This document shows positions 17,204 through 25,117 of a stretch of 64,000 nucleotides of DNA, in pieces. The position numbers and the translations under genes are program-made. The notes beneath the pieces were generated by a model that saw nothing but the letters and a program-made list of their open reading frames with translations, made no database searches and was not told where the DNA came from. Position 1 is the first letter of the stretch, and every line of letters starts with the position of its first letter. The stretch is from Kribbella albertanoniae (GTDB lineage: Bacteria; Actinomycetota; Actinomycetes; Propionibacteriales; Kribbellaceae): NCBI RefSeq assembly GCF_004348455.1, contig NZ_SMKA01000017.1:1-64000 (forward strand), written 5' to 3'.

Positions 17204-18056
17204 CACCACGCTGAGCCAGGGCGGCCCGCACCGTGGCGATGACCCAGTCCGGGTCGTCGAGAACCTGGCGATAGGTGAAGCGAAGCACCAGCCAGCCCGC
17301 GGCGACGAGGTCGTCGTACCGTCGGCAGTCCTCCGCGAACTTGGGCGAGGAGCCGTGCCACTCGTAGCCCTCTGCCTCGATCGCGATCCGCGCTCGCCGG
17401 TGACCCAGATCGACCCGGGCCAGGCGTCCTGCTGTCGTCACCAGCACCTGCGGTTCGAAGTCGTAGATGCCGGCGGACAGCAGCAGGCTGCGCATGATCG
17501 ACTCCAGGAAACTGGCTGAGCGGGCGTCCGCTGCGGCTGCGACGGCCAGCGCATTGGCCCGGCCTCGGCCGCGTACCCCGTCGGCCGCAGCCTGAAGTTC
17601 CTCCGAGCTCAAGTGGCCGGAAGCCAAGGCGGCATCTCCCACTGCGAGCGCTTCGCCGAACGGAAGGATCCGGGCGCAGTCGACGACGGTTCGCTCCAAC
17701 GAGGTGAGTCCCCGCCGCAGGTCGGTCGCGGCCAGGTCGGCCCAATGGAGTACGGCCGGTGGACCGACCTTGACCTTGCGGTGCACCGGCAGCGTGACAT
17801 GCGGTTTGGGCGGCGATACCAGGAGTGGCAACCGCCAAGCCTGTGCCGCGCTGGTGTGCGACAGCGCACCGGCATAGGCGAGCGCGGTGGACCGGCGGGC
17901 GCTGAGCTGCGGATGGCCGTACACACCGCGGGTCAGCCGGACGATCTCCCCGCTCTTGACCGCCCGCGCCAGGGCGCGCCGCGAGGTCATTGCCGCCAGT
18001 TCGGCGAACGTGGCACTACCACCCAACTGAGCCAGCACCTCGGCAACGGATCTCAT
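17184..18056 (-). CDS. AbiEi-N-terminal / DUF559 domain protein
   Basis: Protein of 290 residues with two parts. Residues 1-70 resemble the AbiEi antitoxin N-terminal winged helix (ELAAMTSRRALARAVKSGEIVRLTRGVYGHP). Residues about 205-285 resemble DUF559, a Vsr-like endonuclease fold (RVDLGHRRARIAIEAEGYEWHG, then RRYDDLVAAGWLVLRFTYRQVLDDPDWV), with the possible active-site Asp/Glu/Glu cluster kept. Such proteins are abundant in soil actinobacteria and are often listed as solitary antitoxin-like or defence genes, but function is unproven. No AbiEii-type toxin gene is adjacent. Elements E2 and E3 lie at the two ends of the gene; its last codons are inside E2, so the repeat has supplied its C-terminus. 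Confidence 0.82.
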   Translation of the reverse strand: MRSVAEVLAQLGGSATFAELAAMTSRRALARAVKSGEIVRLTRGVYGHPQLSARRSTALAYAGALSHTSAAQAWRLPLLVSPPKPHVTLPVHRKVKVGPPAVLHWADLAATDLRRGLTSLERTVVDCARILPFGEALAVGDAALASGHLSSEELQAAADGVRGRGRANALAVAAAADARSASFLESIMRSLLLSAGIYDFEPQVLVTTAGRLARVDLGHRRARIAIEAEGYEWHGSSPKFAEDCRRYDDLVAAGWLVLRFTYRQVLDDPDWVIATVRAALAQRGAVQKDW

Positions 18057-18095
18057 CCCAATATCGTGCCGACTTTCCGCGAACCGCCGCAGAAG

Positions 18096-18104
18096 TTATC
18101 CACA
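18096..18104 (+). promoter_or_regulatory. Single DnaA-box match
   Basis: TTATCCACA, the E. coli consensus DnaA box, stands alone in the divergent region upstream of the AbiEi-like gene and touches element E3. A single 9-mer may be chance. Confidence 0.25.
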
Positions 18105-18105
18105 G

Positions 18106-18211
18106 GCGTACAGACGGACTGTTCATAGGTCTACCGCAGCCGATGGGAGCAGCCGTGGACCGGGGCTGGAGCAGACTGCAGGCGCCGCGTACTGACAGTT
18201 CTTGTGTACGC
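18106..18211. repeat. Inverted-pair repeat element E3 (106 bp)
   Basis: The right unit (18187-18211, inverted) matches the E2 left unit at 24 of 25 positions, including GCGTAC and GTACGC arms. The left unit (18106-18130) keeps GCGTACAGACGGACTGTTC but has lost its distal arm. It lies in the divergent space between the AbiEi-like gene and the DUF4185 gene, so here it cannot be a simple terminator for flanking coding genes. Confidence 0.68.
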
Positions 18212-18298
18212 CGTAAGGGTTGACTTCAGTCGGCGAGTCTTGGATGGTAGCCGGAGAAATCGATTTCCCGTCCGCCCCTTCAAGCTGGGAGTCAGTCG

Positions 18299-19357
18299 AT
18301 GGAGCTTTCTCGGAGAACGTTTTTGAGTGCGACGGCAGGTGCTGGTGCCGCGGTCGCGTTGCCTGGCACGGCGTTGGCCGGGGTGCAGGCGGTGACGACG
18401 AACAAGGTGAAGGATCTGACCGGGCCCGGGTTGACCGATCGGTTCCGGATGGCGGGTACCGACCTGGGGATTCCGGCGCGGGCGCCGGACGGGCGGATGG
18501 TGTTCGTGTTCGGCGACACGTTCGAGGAGGCTCGGGTCGGGGGTGGCTGGTGGCGGTCGCCGGTGGCTTTGTGGTCGAACACGACGAACCTGGCCGGAGG
18601 AGTGGAGTGGTCGGGGGCCGTGGGTGGTGCGGCGGCTCAGCAGTTGTGGGACTACCCGCATGACAACCCGACGTTCTCGACCGTGCTGCCGTCGGACGTG
18701 ATCACGATCGGCGGGTCGATGTACCTGCACGTGATGGTGAACAAGGGTCTCGGGAACGTGGTGTGGACCGAGATCTGGCGCAGCGACAACTCGGGCGCGA
18801 ACTGGTACCACACCGGCGCGAAGTTCGATCCGAACATCGACGGCGGTCTGTTCCAGTGCATCACCTGGGGCGAGGGCAACGACGGCTACGTCTACGTGTA
18901 CTCGACCGGCTTCCAGCGCAACAAGCCGATCATCCTGAAGCGGGTCCGCAGCAACCAGATCGCGAACCCGGCGGCGTACGAGCCCTGGGGTTTCCGCAAC
19001 AACGCCTGGGGCTGGGGCAACCCGGCCACCCCGATCCTGAACGGCAGCTTCGGCGAACTCTGCCTGCGCCCGCTCGGCGGCAAGTGGATCCTGACCTGGT
19101 TCAACGCCGGCGACTACCGCATCGACGGCATGATCATGGACACCCCCACCTCGAACCTCTACACCGCCTACCGCCAGACCCTCATCTACGGCGGAGCCTG
19201 GGGCCAGGAGAACGACAACCACGTCGCCCAACTGTACGGCGGCTACATCATCCCCGGCTCCACCCTGAGCGACCTCCACCTCTCAGTCAGCCAATGGAAC
19301 ACCGACGCCGGCTGGCCCTACCGCTCCATGCAATTCCGCGTCCGAGGCTTCGGCTAA
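18299..19357 (+). CDS. Tat-exported DUF4185 protein
   Basis: Secreted protein of 352 residues. It begins MELSRRTFLSATAGAGAAVA, a twin-arginine signal with RR at 5-6, and cleavage is likely after ALA at about 27. The rest resembles DUF4185, a predicted five-bladed beta-propeller related to sialidase/arabinanase folds, with repeats such as RMVFVFGDTFEEA, MYLHVMVNKG, GYVYVYSTGFQRNKPIILKR and KWILTWFNAGDYRIDGMIM. Trp and Asp residues are plentiful, as in carbohydrate-active propellers. Function is unknown, possibly a glycosidase or lectin. The ATG at 18299 follows GGGAG. The upstream region holds a TTGACT sequence just after element E3 that could be its -35 box. Confidence 0.82.
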   Translation: MELSRRTFLSATAGAGAAVALPGTALAGVQAVTTNKVKDLTGPGLTDRFRMAGTDLGIPARAPDGRMVFVFGDTFEEARVGGGWWRSPVALWSNTTNLAGGVEWSGAVGGAAAQQLWDYPHDNPTFSTVLPSDVITIGGSMYLHVMVNKGLGNVVWTEIWRSDNSGANWYHTGAKFDPNIDGGLFQCITWGEGNDGYVYVYSTGFQRNKPIILKRVRSNQIANPAAYEPWGFRNNAWGWGNPATPILNGSFGELCLRPLGGKWILTWFNAGDYRIDGMIMDTPTSNLYTAYRQTLIYGGAWGQENDNHVAQLYGGYIIPGSTLSDLHLSVSQWNTDAGWPYRSMQFRVRGFG

Positions 19358-19361
19358 AGAA

Positions 19362-19393
19362 CGCAGTGGTTAAAGACCGCAGTGGCTAAGACC
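19362..19393. repeat. 16-bp tandem direct repeat
   Basis: CGCAGTGGTTAAAGAC at 19362-19377 is followed directly by CGCAGTGGCTAAGACC at 19378-19393. It lies between the converging DUF4185 and beta-propeller genes and overlaps the stop region of the latter. Meaning unknown. Confidence 0.55.
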
Positions 19394-20363
19394 GGCACAC
19401 CCCACCCGGCTCCTGGGAGAACCGGCTCTCCCACAGGTGTGGATCGCCGGAGATGCCTTTCCACACCACACGGCCGGTGCCTAGGGCCGGCTTGCGGCTG
19501 GTACCGCCGGCGCCACAAACAACCGCTTGCGGCTGCCAGGCGCCCGGCCCGGTACGACGGGTGTACCAGAGATGGTTGTCGTTACCGATCCCTCGCCAGA
19601 TCACTATTCCGTCGTCGATCTCGGGAGCAAAGCTCGTTCCCCCACCGCCGCCGATCTCGCGCGGGGTGCTCCATTCCCCTGGGACGGTGTGGAAGCTGTA
19701 GAACATCTGCGTTGTCCCGAGCTTGCGCCAGACAACGGCCGTCGATCCGTCGCGATCCCAGTCGAGGTCCCCGACACTGACGCCGTCCGAGGACAGAGTG
19801 TCGCGGGTGGGAGGAATCTTGTCCCGGCCTCCCCAGCTTCCGGAGACGGTTCCATCGCCGTACATCACGGCATCGTTCGTCACCGGTGAAGAGTCGTCGT
19901 GCCAGGCGACACTGACGCCGTACCGTCCGTCCCAATAGCGATTCGCGCTGATCGAGGGCCCAGAGACGGAGCGGTCGTCGGTGCCGGTGAGGCGGTGCGG
20001 AGCCGACCAGTCCAGCATCGGTCCCCGGCCGACCGTGATGTACACGTGGTTGTCCAGCCCGGTCCACGCCACGATCCGTACGCCGCCGTCCAGACACTCG
20101 ACATCGGGAGCGAACCGCGTACGGACGGTTGTGTCGGGCAGCGTCCAGTTCCTCCCATCGATGTTGATGTAGACACGGTCCGGGTCGCTCTCGCCCTTCC
20201 AGACGGTGGTTCCGGTGCCACAGGCCCCCGGACCAGCCGATGTCAGCCCACTGATCTGCACCTGTTCGGTCCAGTACAGCGGGTCGTACGCCTGGGCTTG
20301 GGAGGCGGTGAGCAGGCTGATGGCCAGGATCGTTGCGCACGCGGCGGTCTTGATGAGTCGCAT
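19386..20363 (-). CDS. Secreted beta-propeller-like protein of unknown function
   Basis: Protein of 325 residues with a clear Sec signal peptide (MRLIKTAACATILAISLLTA, cleavage near AQA at 25). The mature part has about five repeating blocks of roughly 50-60 residues containing W-x-G or W-R/K-G patterns (TTVWKGESDPDRVYINIDG, VRIVAWTGLDNHVYITVGRG, TAVVWRKLGTTQMFYSF, GIVIWRGIGNDNHLWYTRR, GRVVWKGISGDPHLWESR). This repetition indicates a WD/sialidase-like propeller, perhaps a lectin. No catalytic residues can be assigned. The ATG at 20363 is chosen because it begins the signal peptide; an ATG eight codons upstream is possible. Convergent with the DUF4185 gene. Confidence 0.8.
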   Translation of the reverse strand: MRLIKTAACATILAISLLTASQAQAYDPLYWTEQVQISGLTSAGPGACGTGTTVWKGESDPDRVYINIDGRNWTLPDTTVRTRFAPDVECLDGGVRIVAWTGLDNHVYITVGRGPMLDWSAPHRLTGTDDRSVSGPSISANRYWDGRYGVSVAWHDDSSPVTNDAVMYGDGTVSGSWGGRDKIPPTRDTLSSDGVSVGDLDWDRDGSTAVVWRKLGTTQMFYSFHTVPGEWSTPREIGGGGGTSFAPEIDDGIVIWRGIGNDNHLWYTRRTGPGAWQPQAVVCGAGGTSRKPALGTGRVVWKGISGDPHLWESRFSQEPGGVCRS

Positions 20364-20410
20364 GGGGCAACGGTCGGCGGACCGCATGTCATGCGCATTA
20401 CACCGGGCTG

Positions 20411-20878
20411 TCAGAGGTTCAGGACCAGTGTTTCCGAGGTTCCGTTGATCTCGACGAACTTGAAGCCGGCGGACCTGTAGAGGGCTGCGGCTGGGTTGTT
20501 CGGGTCGACGCTCAATGACAAGCGCCGGTACGGCGCCGCTCGCGCGGTGTCGGCGAGGGTGGTGAGCAGTGCTCGGGCGATTCCGCGTCTGCGGTACGCG
20601 GGAGCCACGCCGAGAGTCAGCTCGGGTACGTCGTCGGCGACATACCCGTAGCCGCCCGGGACGAGGCGTGCCCACGTCGCCCCGGCCGGTGTGCCGTCGA
20701 TCTCTGCGATGACCCCGAAGTCATCGGCCTGGGGCCAGCCGTCGAGGTAGCGCCACACCTTGTCGTCGGCGCGGGCCTTCTCGAGGGTGAACCAGTTCTC
20801 GCCGGTCCAGTTGCAGGCCTCCAGCAGCATCGCGGCCAGGAAGTCGAGGTCGTCGGCGGTCGCCGGTCGGAGCAGCAT
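20411..20878 (-). CDS. GNAT family N-acetyltransferase
   Basis: Single-domain GNAT of 155 residues. Motif A, which binds acetyl-CoA, is LTLGVAPAYRRRGIARALL near 86-104, and motif B is LSLSVDPNNPAAALYRSAGFKFVE near 119-142. The N-terminus (MLLRPATADDLDFLAAMLLEA) is typical. The acceptor is unknown; the acidic, aromatic N-terminal region (CNWTGENWFTLEK) may bind it. No operon partner: a divergent 191-nt region separates it from the sugar transporter operon, and 47 nt separates it from the propeller gene start. Confidence 0.85.
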   Translation of the reverse strand: MLLRPATADDLDFLAAMLLEACNWTGENWFTLEKARADDKVWRYLDGWPQADDFGVIAEIDGTPAGATWARLVPGGYGYVADDVPELTLGVAPAYRRRGIARALLTTLADTARAAPYRRLSLSVDPNNPAAALYRSAGFKFVEINGTSETLVLNL

Positions 20879-21009
20879 GCGGTCATCATCGGCGACCGCT
20901 CAAACTCTGGCGAGCCTATTTCGGGCCGGGCGTTGGTGGTTCGGCATGTTTCTCCTCGGTCGGGGGCTGACGTCGGAGGCCGGTCGGTGAGATCGACACC
21001 GGCTAGGCA

Positions 21010-21039
21010 TTGAATTAGTAACACGCTTGGTTTAACTTA
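21010..21039 (+). promoter_or_regulatory. 30-bp operator/promoter copy 1 (ROK regulon)
   Basis: Thirty bases starting TTGAATTAGTAACACG and ending GGTTTAACTTA are repeated without mismatch, inverted in the window but in the same orientation to its gene, at 33210-33239. Inside lies a 19-bp imperfect dyad GTnAnAC-N5-GTnTnAC at 21018-21036. TTGAAT followed after 17 bp by TAACTT fits a -35/-10 layout, so the operator would overlap the promoter. It sits 30 nt before the solute-binding-protein gene. The ROK regulator encoded in the operon is the likely ligand. Confidence 0.8.
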
Positions 21040-21069
21040 CTCGAAATTCGGAAACCTGAGGAGTTCCGC

Positions 21070-22446
21070 ATGACGAGAGTGAACAGGTTGGGCGCCGGAC
21101 TGGGCGTGGCGGGACTGGCGCTCGGCCTGGTGGCGTGCGCCGACGGATCGACGCCCGCGGACAGTACCGGCGCGATCGACGAGAAGGCGCCGGTCACGAT
21201 CACGATCGGGGACCGCCCGACCCCGGACAAGCCGAACGACATCAAGGCGTTCGAGCAGAAGATCAAGGACTTCACGGCCAAGTACCCGAACATCACCGTG
21301 AAGTCGACCGAAACCGCCTGGCAGGCGCAGACGTTCCAGGCGCAGGTGGCCGGTGGGACGCTGCCGACGGTGATGAACATCAGCTTCACCGAGCCGGCCA
21401 ACATGATCCCGAACAAGCAGCTGCCGGACATCACCGACGAGCTGAAACTGGTCGACCTGACCAAGGACCTGAACCCGAACGTGCTGAAGATCGTCCAGGA
21501 CGACCAGGGGCGGATCTACGGCGTACCGATCGATGTCTTCTCGGTCGGGCTGGCCTACAACCGGGCGCTGTTCACGCAGGCCGGGCTCGACCCGGACAAG
21601 CCGCCGACGACCTGGGACGAGGTCCGCCAGTACGCCAAGCAGATCGCGGACAAGACCGGCAAGGCCGGTTACGCGCAGCTGACCACGAACAACACCGGTG
21701 GCTGGATGCTGACCACGATGACCTACAGCATGGGTGGGACGGTCCAGAGCCAGGACGGCAAGAAGAGCACGTTCAACGACGCGCCGACCAAGAAGGGGCT
21801 GCAGCTTCTCAAGGACATGCGCTGGACCGACAACTCGATGGGCAGCCGCTTCCTCTACAACCAGGAGGAGGTTCGCCAGGACTTCGCGGCCGGCAAGATC
21901 GGCATGGTCATGCAGGCGCCGGACGCCTTCGACATGAGCGTGAAGAACTTCGGCATGAAGCCGGCTGACTACGGGCACGCCGCGCTGCCCCAGGACGGCG
22001 GTCCGCACGGGACGCTGACCGGTGGTTCGCTGAAGATGATCAGCCCGAAGGCGACCAAGAACGAGATCGTCGCCGCGCTGAAGTGGATCAAGTTCGACCA
22101 GTTCGACAAGTTCACCGACGAGGCCGTCGCGGTGGCCGACGCCAAGACCACGATCGCGGACAAGGGCTTCGTCGGCCGTCCGGGGATCACGCCGCTGAGC
22201 CAGTCGACGTACGACCAGTACAACAAGTGGCGCGAGCCGTACGTAAACGTGCCGGTGAAGCAGTTCCAGGGCTACATCGACTCGACCACCTCGCTGAAGC
22301 TGCTGCCCGAGCCGGGCAACAAGGGCCAGGAGGTCTACTCGCTGCTCGACCCGGTCGTCCAGCAGGTGCTCACGAAGAAGGATGCGGATATCGACAAGCT
22401 ACTGAGCGAGACCGCCTCGAAGATCGACGCACGCCTCGCGCGGTAA
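21070..22446 (+). CDS. Sugar ABC transporter solute-binding lipoprotein
   Basis: Extracellular solute-binding protein (family 1) of 458 residues. The signal ends in a lipobox, LGLVACADG, so the mature protein is anchored through Cys near residue 20. The pattern ITIGDRPTPDKPNDIKAFEQ, LAYNRALFTQAGLDPDKPPTTWDEV and FAAGKIGMVMQAPDAF is typical of CUT1-class sugar and oligosaccharide binders. It is the first gene of an operon with two permeases; no ATPase gene is present, so a shared MsiK-type ATPase probably energises it, as in other actinobacteria. GAGGAG precedes the ATG. Substrate is probably the oligosaccharide released by the beta-helix enzyme at 29320-33162. Confidence 0.9.
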   Translation: MTRVNRLGAGLGVAGLALGLVACADGSTPADSTGAIDEKAPVTITIGDRPTPDKPNDIKAFEQKIKDFTAKYPNITVKSTETAWQAQTFQAQVAGGTLPTVMNISFTEPANMIPNKQLPDITDELKLVDLTKDLNPNVLKIVQDDQGRIYGVPIDVFSVGLAYNRALFTQAGLDPDKPPTTWDEVRQYAKQIADKTGKAGYAQLTTNNTGGWMLTTMTYSMGGTVQSQDGKKSTFNDAPTKKGLQLLKDMRWTDNSMGSRFLYNQEEVRQDFAAGKIGMVMQAPDAFDMSVKNFGMKPADYGHAALPQDGGPHGTLTGGSLKMISPKATKNEIVAALKWIKFDQFDKFTDEAVAVADAKTTIADKGFVGRPGITPLSQSTYDQYNKWREPYVNVPVKQFQGYIDSTTSLKLLPEPGNKGQEVYSLLDPVVQQVLTKKDADIDKLLSETASKIDARLAR

Positions 22447-22449
22447 CCC

Positions 22450-23370
22450 ATGTTCCAGACAACCAACCAGACCCGCAGCGGTACCAGGTCCCTCCTGACC
22501 TGGTACCGCTCCGGCGGGCTCAGCGCCGTCCTGTTCGCCGTACCGCTGGTGCTGACCTTCCTGTACTTCTCCTGGGGCCCGATCCTCCGCGGCCTGGTCC
22601 TCAGCTTCCAGAAGAACAACCTGGTCGCCGCCCCGGAGTGGGTCGGGATGGCGAACTTCAGCTACGTACTGACCGACCCGCAACTCCCACAGGCCGCGCT
22701 CAACACCCTGTACTTCGCTGCGCTGGCACTGCTGTTCGGATTCCCGGTGCCGTTGTTCCTGGCCGTGTTCGTCAGCGAACTGCGGACCACCGGCTGGCTC
22801 TACAACGTGCTGTCCTACCTGCCGGCCGTCGTACCGCCGGTGGCCGCGATCCTGCTCTGGACGTTCTTCTACGACCCGAGCGCGTCCGGCGTGTTCAACT
22901 CGATCCTGGGCTGGTTCGGGATCGGCCCGTTCGCCTGGCTGAACTCGCAGAGTCTGGCGATGCCGGCGATCGTGCTCGAGGCGACCTGGGCCGGCGCGGG
23001 CGCCACGTCGATCATCTACCTGGCCGCGCTGACCGGCGTACGGACGGAGTTGTACGAGGCGGCCGAGCTCGACGGGGCCGGGATCTGGAGCCGGATCTGG
23101 CACGTCACGCTGCCGCAGATCCGCGGAATCATCTTCATCATGATGCTCCTGCAGCTGATCGGGACGTTCCAGGTCTTCACCGAACCGTTCCTGTTCACCG
23201 GCGGCGGACCGAACAACGCCACCACGACGATCCTGCTGCTGATCTACCGCTACGCGTTCGTCAACGGCGACTTCGGCGCCGCGACCGCACTCAGCGTCCT
23301 GCTCGCCGGGGTGCTCTGCCTGCTGTCGGTCGTCTACCACTTCGTCACCCGCCGCTGGAGCACGACATGA
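22450..23370 (+). CDS. Sugar ABC transporter permease (MalF/UgpA type)
   Basis: CUT1 permease of 306 residues with six predicted helices (LSAVLFAVPLVLTFLYFSW as the first). The EAA loop that contacts the ATPase is ELYEAAELDGAGIWSRIWHV near residues 204-223. LFTGGGPNNATTTILLLIYRYAF near 255 is characteristic of the UgpA/MalF side. It starts 3 nt after the binding-protein gene and overlaps the second permease by 4 nt, so all three are one transport unit. Confidence 0.92.
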   Translation: MFQTTNQTRSGTRSLLTWYRSGGLSAVLFAVPLVLTFLYFSWGPILRGLVLSFQKNNLVAAPEWVGMANFSYVLTDPQLPQAALNTLYFAALALLFGFPVPLFLAVFVSELRTTGWLYNVLSYLPAVVPPVAAILLWTFFYDPSASGVFNSILGWFGIGPFAWLNSQSLAMPAIVLEATWAGAGATSIIYLAALTGVRTELYEAAELDGAGIWSRIWHVTLPQIRGIIFIMMLLQLIGTFQVFTEPFLFTGGGPNNATTTILLLIYRYAFVNGDFGAATALSVLLAGVLCLLSVVYHFVTRRWSTT

Positions 23371-24248
23371 CCCATGAGCGCGGAATCATCTCGACCCAGG
23401 ACCGACGCCGTACGGCGGTCCGCTACGGCCTGCCCGCGATCCAGGTGCTGATCTTCATCGCGGTACTGATCGCCGGCGTCGGACCGCTGCTCTGGCTGCT
23501 GAAGTCCGGTGTCTCCACCAGCCAGGACATCCTGAGCGGCCCGATGCAGCTGTGGCCGTCGGGTATCCAGCTGAAGAACATCCCCGACGCCTGGAACCGC
23601 GTCCAGATCGGCGCGTATCTCGGCAACACGGCGTTCATCGCGATCGGCTCGATGATCTCGACCCTGTTCGTCTGTACGACGGGAGCCTTCGTCCTGAGCG
23701 TGCTCCGGCCGAAATGGGGCCCGATCGTCACGGGCGCCGTACTCGCGACGCTCTTCCTGCCCGGCGTCATCTCACTCGTCCCGCTCTACATGACGATCCT
23801 GAAGATGCCGGTGCTCGGGATCAGCCTGCAGAACACGTTCTGGGCGGTTTGGCTGCCGTCGGCGGCCGGTGCGTTCAACGTGCTGGTGATGAAGCGGTAC
23901 TTCGACTCGATCCCGCGCGAACTGATCGAGGCCGCCCGGATCGACGGCGCGAGCAACCTGCGGATGTTCACCGCGCTGATCCTGCCGCTGTCCAAGCCGA
24001 TCGTCGGCGTAGTCGCGCTGCTCACGGTGATCGGTTCCTGGAAGGACTACCTCTGGCCGCTGCTCGTCCTGCCGGACCCGAAACTGCAGCCGATCTCGGT
24101 CGCCCTGCCCCGGGTGGCCAAGACCACTGAGATCTCCCTGCAGATGAGCGCGTTGTTCCTGGCGGTACTGATCCCGGTCGTGCTGTTCTTGGTCTTCCAG
24201 AAACAGTTCCTGAGAGGTGTTGGCATGTCAGGCGGTATCAAGGAATGA
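23367..24248 (+). CDS. Sugar ABC transporter permease (MalG/UgpE type)
   Basis: CUT1 permease of 293 residues, partner of the previous gene. Six helices are visible, and the EAA loop is ELIEAARIDGASNLRMFTAL near residues 190-209, followed by the typical P-L-S-K-P segment. The ATG at 23367 overlaps the upstream stop (ATGA); a longer frame upstream is antisense-like and rejected. Its stop overlaps the SDR gene start. Together with the SBP it forms an importer lacking its own ATPase. Confidence 0.92.
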   Translation: MTHERGIISTQDRRRTAVRYGLPAIQVLIFIAVLIAGVGPLLWLLKSGVSTSQDILSGPMQLWPSGIQLKNIPDAWNRVQIGAYLGNTAFIAIGSMISTLFVCTTGAFVLSVLRPKWGPIVTGAVLATLFLPGVISLVPLYMTILKMPVLGISLQNTFWAVWLPSAAGAFNVLVMKRYFDSIPRELIEAARIDGASNLRMFTALILPLSKPIVGVVALLTVIGSWKDYLWPLLVLPDPKLQPISVALPRVAKTTEISLQMSALFLAVLIPVVLFLVFQKQFLRGVGMSGGIKE

Positions 24249-25117
24249 CGTCTGCTCTCAATGGCCGACGGGTGCTGGTTACAGGAGCCAGTGGCCGGAT
24301 CGGTCTGGTTACCGTGCAGCGGCTCAACGAGCTCGGTGCGCTGGTGACGACCTTGTCGGCTGCCGAGCATCCCGATGTGAAGGCGGATCGGGTGCTCGTG
24401 GGTGACACGCGGTCGGAGGCCGATGTGGCCGACGCGCTCGACGGTGCCGAGTTCGTGGTGCACCTGGCCGCGTTGGCTCATCCGTCGGCCGGTACGCCGT
24501 ACGACGTGTACTCGATCAATGTCGTGTCGACGTTCAACGTGCTGGCGCAGGCCGGTGCGCTCGGGATCAAGCGGGCGGTGATGGCGAGCAGCATCAACGC
24601 GACCGGGCTGATCTTCAACCAGCACGACGTGCACCCGGCGTACTACCCGCTCGACGAGCGGATCCCGGCCGACATCGCCGATCCGTACTCGCTGTCCAAG
24701 CAGAACGACGAGAACACCGCCCGGATGGCGTGGCGGCGGTGGGGGATCGACGTGGTCGCCCTGCGGTTCCCGCACACGAACTCGGCCGAGATCCTGCAGG
24801 CACAGGCCGACCACATGCGCGACGAACCGGCCAGCGGACTGCGCGAGGCGTGGAGCTACCTCGACAACCGGGACGCGGCGTACGCGATCGAGCTGGGACT
24901 CACCAGGCCGCTGACAGGTGCGCATACCTTTTTCGTCGCAGCCGGTACGACGAACGCGCCGTACCCGACCGAATCCCTGCTGGACGCCCTGGCGCCGGAC
25001 GTTCCCCGGCTGCGACGGTTCATCGGACGTGAGGTGCCGATCGACCTGACCGCGGTGCGCACAGTGCTGGGCTTCCAGGCGCAGCACGAACTTGACCTCC
25101 CGAATCTGGAGATGTGA
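24245..25117 (+). CDS. NAD-dependent SDR, uronate-dehydrogenase-like
   Basis: Extended short-chain dehydrogenase/epimerase of 290 residues. The Rossmann motif is TGASGRIG at 13-20; the catalytic set is Ser116 (VMASSIN), Tyr148 and Lys152 (DPYSLSKQNDE). In the family, small NAD-dependent enzymes with this pattern include uronate dehydrogenases, which oxidise galacturonate or glucuronate to the lactone, and nucleotide-sugar epimerases. The next gene is a mannonate-dehydratase-like enzyme, which favours a role in uronate or aldonate breakdown; this is inference. ATGA overlap with the permease gene and immediate junction with the next gene show a tight operon. Confidence 0.82.
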   Translation: MTSALNGRRVLVTGASGRIGLVTVQRLNELGALVTTLSAAEHPDVKADRVLVGDTRSEADVADALDGAEFVVHLAALAHPSAGTPYDVYSINVVSTFNVLAQAGALGIKRAVMASSINATGLIFNQHDVHPAYYPLDERIPADIADPYSLSKQNDENTARMAWRRWGIDVVALRFPHTNSAEILQAQADHMRDEPASGLREAWSYLDNRDAAYAIELGLTRPLTGAHTFFVAAGTTNAPYPTESLLDALAPDVPRLRRFIGREVPIDLTAVRTVLGFQAQHELDLPNLEM

